A stretch of DNA of 64,000 bases. Source: CG2-30-36-16 sp964372115. Its GTDB lineage: Bacteria; Bacteroidota; Ignavibacteria; Ignavibacteriales; Ignavibacteriaceae. The position numbers and the translations under genes are program-made. Positions 45,243-54,587 of this stretch are shown one piece after another (within the stretch, counting starts at the first letter, position 1; each line of letters opens with the position of its first letter). The notes under the pieces were generated by a model. The model saw only the letters and a list, made by a program, of their open reading frames with translations. It searched no databases and had not been told where the DNA came from. The stretch spans positions 1-64,000 of the forward strand of contig CAYJPN010000007.1 of the NCBI GenBank assembly GCA_964372115.1. The letters are read 5' to 3'.

Positions 45243-45390
45243 AATAATACGTTTATTTCTAATATAGGTTGAGTGCATGAATGAATATTTAACATTAGTT
45301 TATCTCCTAATTCATACACCCATTCACTCATCCCCTTTTTACAAACTAATTTTTAAGAGCAATCTAACTTATAATTCGTTCGGCTTGGAA

Positions 45391-45432
45391 TAAAAAAGAA
45401 AAGCCCCGGTCAGAAAACTGAGGGGGGCTTTG
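45391..45432 (-). terminator. Rho-independent terminator of gdhA
   Basis: On the - strand AAAGCCCCCCTCAG pairs with CTGACCGGGGCTTTT through a 4-nt loop and is followed by CTTTTTTA. It lies 20 bases after the gdhA stop. Confidence 0.88.
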
Positions 45433-45452
45433 AGTTAGAAGGACAAAATAAG

Positions 45453-46793
45453 TTATACAAGTCCCTGGTCGAGCATTGCGTCAGCAACTTTTAAGAAGCC
45501 TGCAATGTTAGCGCCAACAACATAATTACCTTTAAAACCGAACTGCTCTGCAGTGGTTGTACAAGCATCATGTATTTTGCGCATAATTTGTTGTAAGCGT
45601 TCGTCAACTTCTTCACGAATCCAGGGTAAACGCATACTGTTTTGAGTCATTTCAAGACCTGAAACTCCAACGCCGCCAGCGTTAGCAGCTTTACCCGGCG
45701 CGTAAAGAATTCCGGCATCTTCAAAAACTTTGTAACCTTCGTATGTTGTTGGCATATTTGCGCCTTCGCATACGCAGAAACATCCGTTTTTAACGAGTTC
45801 TTTTGCGTCGTTTTCATCAATTTCATTTTGTGTTGCGCAGGGCATTGCAACATCAACTTTAACGCCCCATGGTTTTTTCCCCTCATAAAAAGGAACTTTA
45901 AATTCATCCGCATAATCTTTTACACGGTCGTTGGCGCTTGCTCTTAGTTTAAGCATGTATTCAATTTTTTCGCCTTTAATACCGTCGGCGTCATAAACAA
46001 ATCCGTCAGGACCGGAAATAGTTACAACTTTACCGCCGAGTTGATTAATCTTTTGAACCGCGCCCCATGCAACGTTTCCGAAGCCTGATACTGCGAAAGT
46101 TTTTCCGTCAATTTCAGCGCCGCGTGTTCGTAACATTTCCTGTGCAAAATAAGTTGCGCCGTAGCCGGTAGCTTCAGGGCGAACAAGTGAGCCGCCCCAA
46201 TTGATGCCTTTGCCGGTAAGTACACCGGTAAATTCATTTTTTAATCTTTTGTACTGACCGAATAAAAATCCTATTTCTCTTCCTCCCACGCCGATGTCGC
46301 CAGCAGGAACATCTGTGTTAGGACCGATATGCCTGTAAAGTTCTGTCATAAAACTCTGGCAGAAACGCATTACTTCGTAGTCACTTTTTCCTTTAGGGTC
46401 AAAGTCGGAACCGCCTTTACCACCGCCCATAGGCAATGTTGTTAAACTGTTTTTAAATACTTGTTCAAAGGCAAGAAATTTTAAGATGCCAAGGTTAACG
46501 GAAGGGTGGAATCTTAAACCTCCTTTGTATGGCCCAATTGCACTGTTCATTTCAATACGGAAACCACGGTTTACATGAAAATCACCCTGATCATCCATCC
46601 ATGGAACGCGGAACATGATAACTCTTTCCGGTTCAACTAATCTTTCGAGTATGCTTGCTGCGCGGTATTCGGGATGACGATTGAGAACTACGTCTAAAGA
46701 TTCCAATACCTCGTGTACTGCTTGATGAAATTCGGGCTCGTTTGGATTTTGAGCTTTTACTTTTGCGAGTATGTTATTTGTGTACTCGGACAT
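45453..46793 (-). CDS. gdhA: Glutamate dehydrogenase, hexameric NADP-type
   Basis: A 446-residue enzyme that interconverts 2-oxoglutarate plus ammonium and glutamate. It is close in length and sequence to Escherichia coli GdhA. The catalytic segment PMGGGKGGSDFDPKGKS contains the active-site Lys near residue 124. QSFMTELYRHIGPNTDVPAGDIGVGGREIG and the dinucleotide-binding FAVSGFGNVAWGAVQKINQLGGKV (about 233-256) follow. PCATQNEIDENDAK and CVCEGANMPTT complete the family pattern. NADP(H) use, and hence a role in ammonium assimilation, is inferred from the family. It is monocistronic, with its own terminator. Confidence 0.95.
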   Translation of the reverse strand: MSEYTNNILAKVKAQNPNEPEFHQAVHEVLESLDVVLNRHPEYRAASILERLVEPERVIMFRVPWMDDQGDFHVNRGFRIEMNSAIGPYKGGLRFHPSVNLGILKFLAFEQVFKNSLTTLPMGGGKGGSDFDPKGKSDYEVMRFCQSFMTELYRHIGPNTDVPAGDIGVGGREIGFLFGQYKRLKNEFTGVLTGKGINWGGSLVRPEATGYGATYFAQEMLRTRGAEIDGKTFAVSGFGNVAWGAVQKINQLGGKVVTISGPDGFVYDADGIKGEKIEYMLKLRASANDRVKDYADEFKVPFYEGKKPWGVKVDVAMPCATQNEIDENDAKELVKNGCFCVCEGANMPTTYEGYKVFEDAGILYAPGKAANAGGVGVSGLEMTQNSMRLPWIREEVDERLQQIMRKIHDACTTTAEQFGFKGNYVVGANIAGFLKVADAMLDQGLV

Positions 46794-47259
46794 AACGACC
46801 TCTATTTTTAAAATTTGTTATTAGAATAATTACTTAATAAAAGAACTAATTTTTTATGAGTTGAAAAATGAATAAGAACCAGGATTAAAAGCTATTTTTC
46901 TCTCAACCGAATGGAAATTATAAAAGAACCCGGGAAAAGATAATTTAAAGAAGCGGCAATTTTTCAAACCGGATAGGAGCAGCAACTGCGGGGAAGGTAT
47001 TTCTTTACAGTTACACATAATATTTGGAAGCTTTTTTTTCTGAAAGCGTGTACCCTTTAATTATCAGACTCTGCACATCGTGCATCGAAGACTCTTTAAT
47101 ATTATTCATAATCTCACGGAAAAACTAAATTTTTTCCTTATCAAACTTAGTAATATTTAACCAAAAAACCGCAAAGTTTTTGAACGGAGCAAAGAAAAAA
47201 GGAGGGTTAAAGATACACGTTAATAGATGCACTGGAAGATGTCCCCCAACTTGTAAAGT
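46794..47259. other. Intergenic region downstream of a truncated gene
   Basis: There is no confident gene in 466 bases. Position 47207-47259 holds a 17-codon open continuation, in another - strand frame, of the broken gene upstream (LDALLDFTSWG type). A 32-codon frame at 47011-47109 on the - strand (MNNIKESSMHDVQSLIIKGY and more) has no clear ribosome-binding site and is left as a possibility only. The gdhA promoter should lie near 46800-46900. Confidence 0.45.
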
Positions 47260-47931
47260 CTAACAGAGCATCAAGGCACGTGGAGTATTTGGTAAAAATC
47301 TATATTCCATCGTAAGCATTTGATCTTTTCCATGATAAGGATTTGTTTTTCTATTTTCCGCATTATTATTTGGATAATAATATGCCACCGGTCGTTGATT
47401 ATTGTTTCCATTTGTATTTAATATAGAAAGAAGTGCATCCACCGATATATTAGCGCCCCATTCATGCCATGCTGGATCTTGTGACCATAATTTTAGCGGG
47501 ATCCCCTTACATAGTACTATATATCTAATCTGATTAAAAAGGAATTCGCCGGTATTTGGATCAACCATATTGTTTAAATGATTTCTAATTGGACCGGCAA
47601 TATATTCTTCAAAATAATACCAGGCTAAAGTATCACATACTCCATTAGAACCATAATCGCTGCATGAACCCATTCGTCTAATTACTTCGCCTTCCTGTTC
47701 TAATTGAACAGCGCCATTATAGGCTGAAGTTGGAATATTCAATCCTTTTATATTTGAAGTTGGAATGCTGCGGGCGGTTTGGTAGTAAGCTTTCACATCA
47801 ATAGAAGTTTGATTAAGAGAATTGTAAACCACAAGAACATTTTCCGGCCCCGGAATGTTAGCATAGGTTTGTGCTTCTGTTACATTGTAACAGAGAAGAA
47901 AAAAGAAAAACGAAACAAGTAGATGTTTCAT
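47260..47931 (-). pseudogene. Truncated TIGR03790-type secreted protein
   Basis: A 223-residue open frame with signal peptide (MKHLLVSFFFFLLCYNVTEAQ). The mature start (NIPGPENVLVVYNSLNQTSIDVKAYYQTARSIPTSNIKGLNIP) and VLCKGIPLKLWSQ match the N-terminal half of the TIGR03790 family, whose members are normally well over 300 residues and often carry a C-terminal T9SS or PEP-type signal. Here the frame stops at 47260 after ALMLC, and no C-terminal half or sorting domain follows. A shift of frame would extend it by only about 17 codons. It lies 12 bases from the preceding gene, with normal codon use, so it is most likely a recently broken gene. A genuine short variant cannot be excluded. Confidence 0.65.
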
Positions 47932-47943
47932 AGTAACCTCAGT

Positions 47944-50430
47944 TTATTTTATGATTGTTAGTTTTTTAACTGCCGTATAACCACTTAATGTTGTCATACG
48001 GTATAAATAAACACCCGAGCTTAAGTCATCTGCATTAAGTACTACAGAATGAAAGCCAGCTTCATATTTTTGATTTGTTATAGTTTTTATTTCTTGACCC
48101 GTTACGTCATATAATATTATCCTTACTTCTATTTGAAAAGGAATTTCAAAAGTGATTTTGGTGTTTGGATTAAAGGGGTTGGGAAAGTTCTGATACAAAA
48201 TAAAATCAGAAGGCTGAACTAAGCGCACTTCAATTGTGGGACTAAAATCGAATTCTCCGTTGTAATCTACCTGCTTAAGTTGGTAATAATAATTCCCTGT
48301 AATTTTTACTTCATCGGTATATTGATAAGCATGAAGAAATGTTGTTGTTCCATTCCCAGTAATAAATCCAACTATATCCCAGTTTTCGTTATCTGTTGAT
48401 CGTAAGATTTCAAATCCCCTGTTATTAGTTTCTGTAGCGGTAGTCCATTTTAGTTCTATTAATCCTTTGTTTGACTCCACTGAAAAGGAAATTAATTCAA
48501 CAGGGACATAAGTAGTGTCTTCATAGTTAAGGATTAATCCTGTACTGCCAATCGCGAAACCAAGGTTATTGTTTGGAGCATTGAAACTATTCAATCTCAT
48601 CGGAACTTCACTTGTAAATTCTATCCAACTGAAACCGCTGTCAATTGTTATGTAATACCTTGAAAAGCCGAGGATGATCCAATGAATTGGATTTGGGAAG
48701 AAATAAAATTTCCGGGCTCCTGTTACTTCATTGATATTTAACCAATTTTCACCTCCATCAGTTGTCTTAAAAAGTGATGTGTTAATACTAGAGTAATGTG
48801 AAATCCACCCCGTGTCTTTATTTGCAAAATACACATCGTCGTGAGTGTCACTTGGCAGATAGTTTTGTTGACTCCAATTCACACCTCCATCTGTAGTTTG
48901 CCAAATATATCTTGAGGTTGCCCAGCCATTAAGTGAATCAATAAAATATAAGCTTGAGAAATTATCAGACGGTAAAGTTATTTGCGTTATCCAGTTTTCC
49001 CCGCCATCGGTTGTATTTATTATGTTTCTTCCGCTTGCTGCCCAGCCGGTTACTGAATTTATGAAAAATATTTTCCCTACTCCCCCCGGTACACCGTTAA
49101 CATTATACCAATTTACGCCGCCATCTGTAGTTTTAAATAATGTTTGGCTGCCGCCAATAAACCCGGTTAAACTATCTAAAAAAAGTAAAGTGTTTCCGCC
49201 CGGTGCATTTTCAATCTTTAACCAGCTTAATCCCCCGGTTGTTGTTTTGTACAAGGAGCCACTTAAGACAAATCCGGTAGTTTCACTATAGAAATAAACA
49301 TCAGTGAAGTTATCGTTGAGAATTGATTTAAACCAGTCATATCCCGTATCAGTAGTTTTATTTATTTTTAATCCGCGACCGGCTTGATATGCAATGCTGT
49401 CATTTAAAAATTTAATACAAAATTCACCAACTTCACTAAAATTTATAAATTCCCAGTTTCTTCCTTTATTTATTGTTCTATATAATACGTGTTCGGAACC
49501 TACGGCATACCCTAAGGTATCATTGGCAAAACTGATGGACTCTACAAGATATCCAGCATTGCTGTATCCAAACGAATTTCCTCCGTCGCTTGTATATGCA
49601 ACTCTTCCAAGGGTACCGTTTTTTTGTCCGGCTGCAAGAAAATTAAGTGAATCAAAAACAGTTATGGTATATAACTGTATGTTTTCTCCAACATTTATTA
49701 ACTGCCAGCTTTCACCCCCATCTGTTGTTTTTAAAATGTTTCCATTACCGCAGGCAATATATCCAATAGTTTCATTCAAAAAGTTTAATGTCCAGTAATC
49801 AAACCCAATAAAGCCAGTGTTTATTATCTGCCAGTTTAAACCACCATCTATGGTTTTTAATAATGTATTATTCAATCCGCAAATCCAGCCGAGAGTATCA
49901 TTAATCATTTTTAATCCCCATAAATCTATCCCATTGCCTACACCACTTGTAACTTGTACAAAACTTTCACCGCCGTCTGTAGAACGAACTATTGTGCCAT
50001 CATAACCGGCAGCTATTACTACATCACCGTTGAAAGAATTTACGTTAAGCAAAATCTTGGTGGTGTTGCTTTGTTTTGTTTCCCAGTTTTGCCCGGCATT
50101 TGTAGTTTTTATTATTGCGCCGTTAGCGCCTACAGCCCAGCCGGCATCGATGCCGATAAAATCAATAGATAAATAATCTACTCTTGGAACATTTGGATTT
50201 AATTCCGTCCATACGCCGGTTGAGCGGTTGTTATAATTTAAGGGCATTAACGAGGGATTATATTCCGGTATGTTAATGCGGCTGCGGTAATCTACATTAT
50301 TTATGGAAAGTGAATCGGTTTGAGGATGCGATAAACTGCTAAGAAAAAAAATAGAGATTAAGATTTTAGGCATAGTTCTTTTCATGGAGAAATAGAAGAA
50401 CGAGGAACTAAAAAGAATAATATGTTTCAT
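47944..50430 (-). CDS. Secreted YCF48/BNR-repeat protein with T9SS sorting domain
   Basis: An 828-residue exported protein. The ATG at 50430 follows a strong AAGGAGG; the hydrophobic signal lies at residues about 20-36 (MPKILISIFFLSSLSHPQ), so a start at the internal Met16 or Met20 is possible. About a dozen YCF48-like propeller repeats have the motif TTDGGENW and cover residues 60-640. A strand domain common in this group (VPVELISFSVESNKGLIELKWTTATETNNRGFEI) precedes the type A sorting domain (YQNFPNPFNPNTKITF, GIYLYRM-like end, AVKKLTIIK). It is probably a surface scaffold. It lies directly downstream of a shortened relative and upstream of the TIGR03790 fragment on one strand. Confidence 0.9.
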   Translation of the reverse strand: MKHIILFSSSFFYFSMKRTMPKILISIFFLSSLSHPQTDSLSINNVDYRSRINIPEYNPSLMPLNYNNRSTGVWTELNPNVPRVDYLSIDFIGIDAGWAVGANGAIIKTTNAGQNWETKQSNTTKILLNVNSFNGDVVIAAGYDGTIVRSTDGGESFVQVTSGVGNGIDLWGLKMINDTLGWICGLNNTLLKTIDGGLNWQIINTGFIGFDYWTLNFLNETIGYIACGNGNILKTTDGGESWQLINVGENIQLYTITVFDSLNFLAAGQKNGTLGRVAYTSDGGNSFGYSNAGYLVESISFANDTLGYAVGSEHVLYRTINKGRNWEFINFSEVGEFCIKFLNDSIAYQAGRGLKINKTTDTGYDWFKSILNDNFTDVYFYSETTGFVLSGSLYKTTTGGLSWLKIENAPGGNTLLFLDSLTGFIGGSQTLFKTTDGGVNWYNVNGVPGGVGKIFFINSVTGWAASGRNIINTTDGGENWITQITLPSDNFSSLYFIDSLNGWATSRYIWQTTDGGVNWSQQNYLPSDTHDDVYFANKDTGWISHYSSINTSLFKTTDGGENWLNINEVTGARKFYFFPNPIHWIILGFSRYYITIDSGFSWIEFTSEVPMRLNSFNAPNNNLGFAIGSTGLILNYEDTTYVPVELISFSVESNKGLIELKWTTATETNNRGFEILRSTDNENWDIVGFITGNGTTTFLHAYQYTDEVKITGNYYYQLKQVDYNGEFDFSPTIEVRLVQPSDFILYQNFPNPFNPNTKITFEIPFQIEVRIILYDVTGQEIKTITNQKYEAGFHSVVLNADDLSSGVYLYRMTTLSGYTAVKKLTIIK

Positions 50431-50443
50431 ACATCCTCCTTTA

Positions 50444-50866
50444 TTATTTTATGGTTAGTTTTTTAACGGCTTGTATTTCTGCAATTGTACAATCTATTCC
50501 GCCGTTTGTAGTTTTAATTATTGCGCCGCTTCCTCCGCATACCCAGCCGGTATCTTTATTAACAAAGTGAAGTCCTACGTAACTAACTCTCGGTATTTTG
50601 GGATTAAGTTCTGTCCATACTCCGGTGCTTCTAAAATAATTTAACGGGAAAACTTCTTCTTTTGGTTTTTTGTAATTTGATTCATCGGGGAGATTATCGG
50701 GGTCAGTTCGTCTAAAGTTAACAAATTGTTTTGAAGGGATTGAATCGTTAATGCTTACAAGATTACCGGGCGGTTTATCCATCCGGTAACTTTGAGGAAG
50801 AGTTAACACCGAAAAGATTATACCTAAGACAAATGCATTTAAAATTCGTATAAAAATATTTTCCAT
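50444..50866 (-). pseudogene. Internally deleted YCF48/T9SS paralogue
   Basis: A 140-residue frame that looks like both ends of a large gene joined together. Residues 1-25 are a signal peptide. Residues about 85-125 (FRSTGVWTELNPKIPRVSY, then KDTGWVCGGSGAIIKTTNGG) closely match the N-terminal part and first propeller repeat of the downstream 828-residue protein (STGVWTELNPNVPRVDY, GAIIKTTNAG). After that comes only QAVKKLTIK and the stop, which is the last piece of the sorting domain in the same neighbour (AVKKLTIIK). The body of the protein is missing without loss of frame. It is probably a deletion remnant, though transcription and secretion of the short product are possible. Confidence 0.7.
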
Positions 50867-51098
50867 TACATGCCCTTCAAAAAATGAAGTGAAATATAGT
50901 CCATCAAAAAATCCTTGAAGATGAACGGATTTAAAATAGTTTTAGTTTGGCAATTTGGCAAGAGAGGGGACTGAAAGATTTGGAAAGTTCGTAAGGTTGA
51001 ATTTGGCGAATTGCGGATTTAGTGAATTTACAGATTGCGTGGATTTGATTTTTGTTAACACTCGATAGACAGTTGCTAAATTTTGGTTAACTATTATA

Positions 51099-51131
51099 TA
51101 TAACAGCACCACATTTGATGGTGCTGTTATA
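51099..51131 (-). terminator. Perfect hairpin after the secreted protease gene
   Basis: TATAACAGCACCA and TGGTGCTGTTATA form a perfect 13-bp stem with a 7-nt loop, 18 bases after the protease stop on the - strand. The following sequence is TATATAATAG rather than a T-run, so it is a probable but not typical terminator. Confidence 0.65.
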
Positions 51132-51149
51132 AAGTTGAATAAAACAGTT

Positions 51150-54100
51150 TTATTTTATGAGAAGCATCTTCTTCGAATCAGAAAATAGTTTCCCATCGTT
51201 CACGTTTATTCTGTATATATATGTTCCCGATGTAAATCCGGAAGCATTAAATTTAATTTGATGATACCCGGCTTCCATTGTGCCGGAGTGGAGGTTTGTA
51301 ACAAGTTCTCCGAGTGTATTGTAAATAGAAATACTCACATTGGCTTTAACAGGCATTGAAAATTCTATTGTAGTTGAAGGATTAAATGGATTAGGGTAAT
51401 TTTGTAAAAGTGCAAAATTATCCGGTGCCGTTATTTCAACTTCAACTTCAGGGGAATACTCAAACTTACCGTTTAGGTCAACTTGTTTTAACCTGTAAAT
51501 ATATTTGCCAATTTTAAGATTTTTATCTGTAAAAGTATATGAAACTCTTTCTGTTGTGGTTCCGGTTCCTTTTACAAAACCTGCTGTTTCAAATATTTTG
51601 TTGTTTTTATCATTAGAAACAGTAACCCTTTCAACTTCAAAACCGCGGTTATTTGTTTCTGTAGCGGTAGCCCAGCTTAAGCGTGCTTCATTTTTTCTTG
51701 GTTCGGCTGTAAGCGAAGTTAGTTCGACAGGGACAGCATATGCAACCGTCATTTTAATCGGAACAATTATTTCCGGGTAAGAAGGGTCGTTGCTGTTTAT
51801 TATCAGATCCATCGAATATTCACCCTGAGGATAATCTTCCGAATTAAATGTTAATTCAACATTGGCAGAGTTACCGTTATAAAGCATTCCGCTGTTGATA
51901 TTACTTGATAACCAATCAGGGTCAGCCGCAAACTTAACAGCAAGGCTGTTGTGTATATATGCTGCGTTGTATGCAACCTGCAATCCATCATCGCCTGCGC
52001 CATTTTCAATCCCAACGGTAGCAGACGTTAAAGTAGCGCTCATATTGTTGTAGTACAACATTATTCTTCCGTTGGCATAAAGTACAACCTGGAATGTTAA
52101 TGAACCGGTTGCGGAATATTTTTGCCAGTTAGTATACTGGATGACAAATTTATCATTCTCAGCCTTATAGTGAACAGTTCCTTGTGTTCTGCCATCAAGA
52201 TCATCCCAGAAAGGCGCAATAAAATCATTCGGAGCGCTGCTGGTAGGTATTTGAGCGTTCGAAAACATATTTGCTGCCGGCGCCGTAAAAAGAACCGCAC
52301 CGTTCGAGCTAACAAAAACCTGACTTTTTACATTACCATAATATTTAAAATTAAATCCTAATTGGAATGGTCCGGCGTATCCTTCATCTTTCGGATCATA
52401 AGTTCCGGTAGGCAGCCAGTTGGCGGCAAGTGTTCCTGTTGAAGATATGTCGTTCCAAATATAAGTCGGGCCATTTGGATCATCACTATCGATCCAATTA
52501 TAACCGAATAAATCCGGTCCGCCGTTTCCTTCAATACTCAACCCGCGTGGTTCTTTCAGAGGATTTTCATCTTTTGCTAGATTAACCGAATTATTCTTTT
52601 CGTTCATCACAGGCACAAGTTTTAATGATACAGAATTTGTTGGGTAAATATTGTTATCTAAACTTACCAAATAATTTAGTGTTGAAGGATCAGTCGACAC
52701 ATTCGAAACGACTACTGTTCCGGTCATCGTCGTTGCTGAATCAAGTAATAAGTGAAGACTGTCCGGCGTTACTCCAATTTGAGGAGCCGCTAAAGTAGTG
52801 CCCACTGGATTATTTGAAATTAGAGACCAGTTATTCCAAAAATCTCTTGAACGAATTGCAAAGTAATAAGTTGCATTAAAACTTAACTGATTAACTGTAA
52901 AGTTTTCAGCGGCTCCGGCAGTGTCGGGTGCAACGCCGGTAATCTGCAAAGCGCCATAAAAGGAAACTGAATCTGTAATAGGGGATGTTGAGTAACGGAT
53001 GTCATAAGCTTTAACCCCGCCGTATGAAGAATCAAACGGAGCAGTCCAATTTAATGTTAGAGTATTCGAAGTCGGATCAACAACTGTTAAATCTGTAATA
53101 GTAGTTGGAGCCGTCTGATCGGGCGTTCCGATGGTTGGGTCCCATCCGTCAAGAGTTAATACGCCTGTGTTATCCGGATCGAGCCAATCTTTTAGTCGAG
53201 TAGCTGGTGTTGAGCCGCGGTTCCAGGACATTGCAAACTTGCCGTAATAATCGGCTGTTAAACTTGTACACGATGCCCATCCGCCGTGAAGCTGTCCGAT
53301 CAATCTTTTGTTTTGGTCAAACAACGGCGAGCCGGAAGAACCCGGTTCGGTTGTGCCGTCATCCCACATTGTAATTTTCCAATGTGAGTTTGGGAGGTAT
53401 GGCGAAGGCTCGTAATCAGCAGATGAAGAAGGGTCGTTATCCCAGGAAATCTTTTTAATATCTCCGGAAGGATGATGAATTCCAACAGAACTTGTAGAAG
53501 CAACATCCTCTGCCGACCAGCCGTTGAAGTGAACCAGATACGAATCCGGCGGAGCAGTATTTAGCAGCAACAAAGCGAAATCGGAATCTGCATATTTTGC
53601 AATTGTTGTAGTTCCCTGAACGGTATAGTTTAGAGGTCCGTCAATATTATTACAATTGGGGCTTTGATAATTAAACATAATAATCCAAGTAGCTGGCGTT
53701 CCACTCCAACAATGATTAGCGGTTAAAAAGTAAGGGGTAAGATCCTGCCGCACATTGTTAACCATTGAGCCCGAACATAGGCGGGAGTTTCCTGCTGTTA
53801 GAATCATGGCAGCGGATCTTATTTGATTTGCCCATGGTTCACCTTCGGGGCAGTTAACGTTGTTGTTGCAACTACCGGAAGAACCAAATCCATCCATCTC
53901 TTCAATTTTTTTAAAGACATCTTTATAACCGTGAATAACAGATGAAATATTAATTATACCGGGAACTTCAACATTTGCCGGTTCATAATATTCAAGAACT
54001 ACTGACTCACCGCGAACGAGCCCAGTGGCAAACTGTCCATTCTCGTTATTATTTCGGGATGTAAATGCCCCGATTATTTCGCTGTGGTTCTCATTATAAA

Positions 54101-54509
54101 TATAAAATTTTGAATCCTGAGGCAGCCAAAAATCATTATAAATCAAATTAATAGTCGTTGCACCCGCGGAATAAATATTCAAACGCCAAAGTTTAGCCCC
54201 GCCGGGTAAGTCAGTCCATGTACCGGAAGTTTCGAGGTTGTAGTTAACATCCATAGGGAATCCGAAACGGAACGGTAAGCCTTTAGATTGTTCTAATTCA
54301 TCCTCGGCTAATAAAGCCGCAACGTTCACTGCCGGCATCGAAATTCGTTCAACATGCTGGGGAACATTGTTTGTAAATGAATACGGTGTTCCACCTTCGC
54401 TTATTTGCGAAAATATAGGGAGCGTAGAAAACCCGATGAGGAAAAATATTAAAAGAGTATTCAAAGGTTTTTTTATTTGGGGTATAAACGAGTAACACAA
54501 TCGATTCAT
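51150..54509 (-). CDS. Secreted trypsin-like serine protease with T9SS sorting domain
   Basis: A 1119-residue exported protease related to lysyl-endopeptidase-type enzymes. After the signal peptide (to about residue 35, FSQ) comes a propeptide-like strand domain. The chymotrypsin-fold domain spans about 210-440, with His in YFLTANHCW (near 266), Asp in SDFALLLL (near 309) and Ser in EPGSSGSPLFD (near 393). A fibronectin type III domain (about 470-570) follows, then a WD/proprotein-like beta domain with VFVSSNGAVLF (about 690-850). The last region has VPVELTSLTAEPRKNEARLSWATATETNNRGFEV and a type A sorting domain (LQNYPNPFNPSTTIEF, ending KKMLLIK). Probable role is extracellular protein breakdown on the cell surface. 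Confidence 0.92.
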   Translation of the reverse strand: MNRLCYSFIPQIKKPLNTLLIFFLIGFSTLPIFSQISEGGTPYSFTNNVPQHVERISMPAVNVAALLAEDELEQSKGLPFRFGFPMDVNYNLETSGTWTDLPGGAKLWRLNIYSAGATTINLIYNDFWLPQDSKFYIYNENHSEIIGAFTSRNNNENGQFATGLVRGESVVLEYYEPANVEVPGIINISSVIHGYKDVFKKIEEMDGFGSSGSCNNNVNCPEGEPWANQIRSAAMILTAGNSRLCSGSMVNNVRQDLTPYFLTANHCWSGTPATWIIMFNYQSPNCNNIDGPLNYTVQGTTTIAKYADSDFALLLLNTAPPDSYLVHFNGWSAEDVASTSSVGIHHPSGDIKKISWDNDPSSSADYEPSPYLPNSHWKITMWDDGTTEPGSSGSPLFDQNKRLIGQLHGGWASCTSLTADYYGKFAMSWNRGSTPATRLKDWLDPDNTGVLTLDGWDPTIGTPDQTAPTTITDLTVVDPTSNTLTLNWTAPFDSSYGGVKAYDIRYSTSPITDSVSFYGALQITGVAPDTAGAAENFTVNQLSFNATYYFAIRSRDFWNNWSLISNNPVGTTLAAPQIGVTPDSLHLLLDSATTMTGTVVVSNVSTDPSTLNYLVSLDNNIYPTNSVSLKLVPVMNEKNNSVNLAKDENPLKEPRGLSIEGNGGPDLFGYNWIDSDDPNGPTYIWNDISSTGTLAANWLPTGTYDPKDEGYAGPFQLGFNFKYYGNVKSQVFVSSNGAVLFTAPAANMFSNAQIPTSSAPNDFIAPFWDDLDGRTQGTVHYKAENDKFVIQYTNWQKYSATGSLTFQVVLYANGRIMLYYNNMSATLTSATVGIENGAGDDGLQVAYNAAYIHNSLAVKFAADPDWLSSNINSGMLYNGNSANVELTFNSEDYPQGEYSMDLIINSNDPSYPEIIVPIKMTVAYAVPVELTSLTAEPRKNEARLSWATATETNNRGFEVERVTVSNDKNNKIFETAGFVKGTGTTTERVSYTFTDKNLKIGKYIYRLKQVDLNGKFEYSPEVEVEITAPDNFALLQNYPNPFNPSTTIEFSMPVKANVSISIYNTLGELVTNLHSGTMEAGYHQIKFNASGFTSGTYIYRINVNDGKLFSDSKKMLLIK

Positions 54510-54587
54510 ATTCGCTCCATTATTGGTTTTGGGAAATAATCTTTAGGATTGGGGGGAAGTTAAGAAAATACATGCAAAAAAAAAAAA

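Noticed and set aside
47011..47109. Possible 32-residue peptide on the - strand
   Set aside because: There is no clear ribosome-binding site and no relative is known to me; it is too short to call without conservation.
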